5,281 nucleotides of DNA from an uncultured Bdellovibrio sp. (lineage in GTDB: Bacteria; Bdellovibrionota; Bdellovibrionia; Bdellovibrionales; Bdellovibrionaceae). Each line of letters begins with the position of its first letter. Position 1 is the stretch's first letter. The notes under the pieces were generated by a model. It was given only the letters and a program-made list of their open reading frames with translations, made no database searches and was not told the origin of the DNA. Position numbers and translations under genes: made by a program. The stretch spans positions 1 through 5,281 of the forward strand of contig CAMLMF010000213.1 in the NCBI GenBank assembly GCA_946480995.1, read 5' to 3'. Shown here in pieces: positions 4,408 through 5,281 of the stretch.

Positions 4408-5281
4408 CTAGAAGCCGTAAGTATCTAGGGCTTCTGGTGGCAAGATTGGTTTTCGTACTCCGTCGAATGTAAACTCAAAGTTCAATCTAAAACGAGTGTC
4501 TCCGCCTGCAATTTGCTCGTGGGCGAAAGAGATTCGCATGCAATCTCCCGGAGGATTTAACTGCGCAATGTAGGCCCATGACTTGATCTTTTGTTGATTG
4601 ACGGATTCTTCCCAGTTCGCATCATAGACAAATTTTCCCATAAGGCTTAGGTAGGAAGAAACGACACCAGCTGAAAGAGTATAGTCTTCCTGACGAGCAC
4701 TTGTGTTAACAGATTGTCCCGGAGTAATGCTGTACAGGCGTGTAAAGTGAATCTGAAGGAAATGCCCATCTTTATTGGAAATCCTTACCCGCGAAGAAGA
4801 GTTCGTAACATTTTGATAAGGGAAATAATTGAAAATTGAATAGGTCTGAAACTTATCAAAGCGCAGATCTAATGTTGCTGTTAAGTCAGACCAGGGTTCG
4901 CCATTTTTTTTCTCACGCGACTCATCGAAAGACTGAGACAGCTTCAGGTAACCAATTTGTCGATATTGTGGAACCCCATTGACCCAGCGTTTTTCCGTCA
5001 ACTTATTCATTAAAGACAGAGTGACGAAGTTTCGATCATAAATGCGATCATTATAGTCGAACTGTGCGCCATACTCACTTCCGATGTCTAAGTCATTAAG
5101 ACTGTCGCGCGGTGAAAAAGGGGCTTCAAGAATAGAACCTGAGCCGAAGAAGGGGTGAGTATCTTGCGAAAACCAAGGTAAGCGGCTGTAAGTAACCTCA
5201 GGGAGCATTTCATGTTTGTAGCGCGTAGCTCGAGGATCTTCGGTGTCGCCATAGGTGCGGCTAAAGCTCATGCGAGTGCCG
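4408..5281 (-). CDS. lptD: LPS-assembly outer-membrane protein LptD-like, C-terminal part (5' end outside window)
   Basis: The frame stays open to the right edge (Gly-Thr-Arg precede the first Met at 5271), so that Met is probably internal and the N-terminal part of the gene lies outside. About 290 residues are visible. They show repeated amphipathic beta strands typical of a large barrel, for example VTLSLMNKL, DLTATLDLRF, FLQIHFTRLY, CMRISFAHEQI and FRLNFEFTF. The organisation NPPGDCMRISF (Cys 44th from the end) followed by a last strand matches the LptD C-terminal pattern. In Enterobacteria, Cys residues there form disulfides with the N-terminal domain. The protein ends in Phe, as outer-membrane barrels often do. 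LptD with LptE inserts lipopolysaccharide into the outer leaflet. The assignment rests on pattern and could be another large barrel. The stop TAG (4408-4410 complement) is 16 nt from the converging gene. Confidence 0.7.
   Translation of the reverse strand, partial: GTRMSFSRTYGDTEDPRATRYKHEMLPEVTYSRLPWFSQDTHPFFGSGSILEAPFSPRDSLNDLDIGSEYGAQFDYNDRIYDRNFVTLSLMNKLTEKRWVNGVPQYRQIGYLKLSQSFDESREKKNGEPWSDLTATLDLRFDKFQTYSIFNYFPYQNVTNSSSRVRISNKDGHFLQIHFTRLYSITPGQSVNTSARQEDYTLSAGVVSSYLSLMGKFVYDANWEESVNQQKIKSWAYIAQLNPPGDCMRISFAHEQIAGGDTRFRLNFEFTFDGVRKPILPPEALDTYGF

Noticed and set aside
4410..4435. Inverted repeat AGAAGCC/GGCTTCT as a terminator for the convergent genes
   Set aside because: It lies inside the last codons of the lptD-like gene with a 12-nt loop, and no T-run follows in either direction.
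1..5281. Mobile elements, CRISPR arrays, tRNA/rRNA genes, toxin-antitoxin or defence systems
   Set aside because: No direct-repeat arrays, transposase motifs, tRNA-like folds or defence signatures were seen. The window is a conserved housekeeping locus.

Overview
The window is a conserved housekeeping block for ribosome and tRNA maturation, followed by DNA/RNA-hybrid repair genes and an outer-membrane gene. The order [rpsP]-khpA-rimM-trmD-(SPOUT methyltransferase)-rplS-rnhB-yraN is a widespread bacterial synteny. A separate Methyltrn_RNA_4 (PF09936) gene after trmD points to the former Deltaproteobacteria. The moderate GC, lysine- and serine-rich protein tails and general sequence style suggest a Bdellovibrio-like member of Bdellovibrionota. 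That lineage call is inference; no 16S or other marker is present. An lptD-type outer-membrane barrel gene indicates a Gram-negative envelope.

Layout. Positions 1-9 may be the last codons of rpsP. A perfect intergenic hairpin (24-44) precedes khpA (70-309), a small KH-domain RNA-binding protein. A strong intrinsic terminator (357-385) separates khpA from rimM (432-947). After rimM the genes are tightly packed: trmD (952-1779) starts 4 nt later, a second SPOUT RNA methyltransferase (1772-2356) overlaps trmD by 8 nt, and rplS (2408-2791) follows after 51 nt. A second strong intrinsic terminator (2822-2853) closes this unit.

The next unit begins after an intergenic stretch of about 180 nt that holds a 12-nt perfect palindrome. 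It contains rnhB (about 2970-3683) with a lysine-rich N-terminal tail, a yraN-family gene (to 4020) overlapping or abutting rnhB, and a small exported glycine-zipper-like protein (4053-4391). On the opposite strand, converging across only 16 nt, is the 3' part of an lptD-like gene (4408 to beyond the right edge).

Functionally, KhpA, RimM, TrmD, L19 and probably the SPOUT methyltransferase serve ribosome assembly and RNA modification. RNase HII removes ribonucleotides from DNA, and YraN is a nuclease-fold protein of unclear role. No mobile element, CRISPR array, tRNA, rRNA or defence system was seen. The points most worth checking are a Glu-to-Gly change in the TrmD active-site GRYEG motif, the uncharacterised SPOUT methyltransferase coupled to TrmD, and four A7 tracts in the 5' end of rnhB. 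I do not see an obviously new multi-gene system here.
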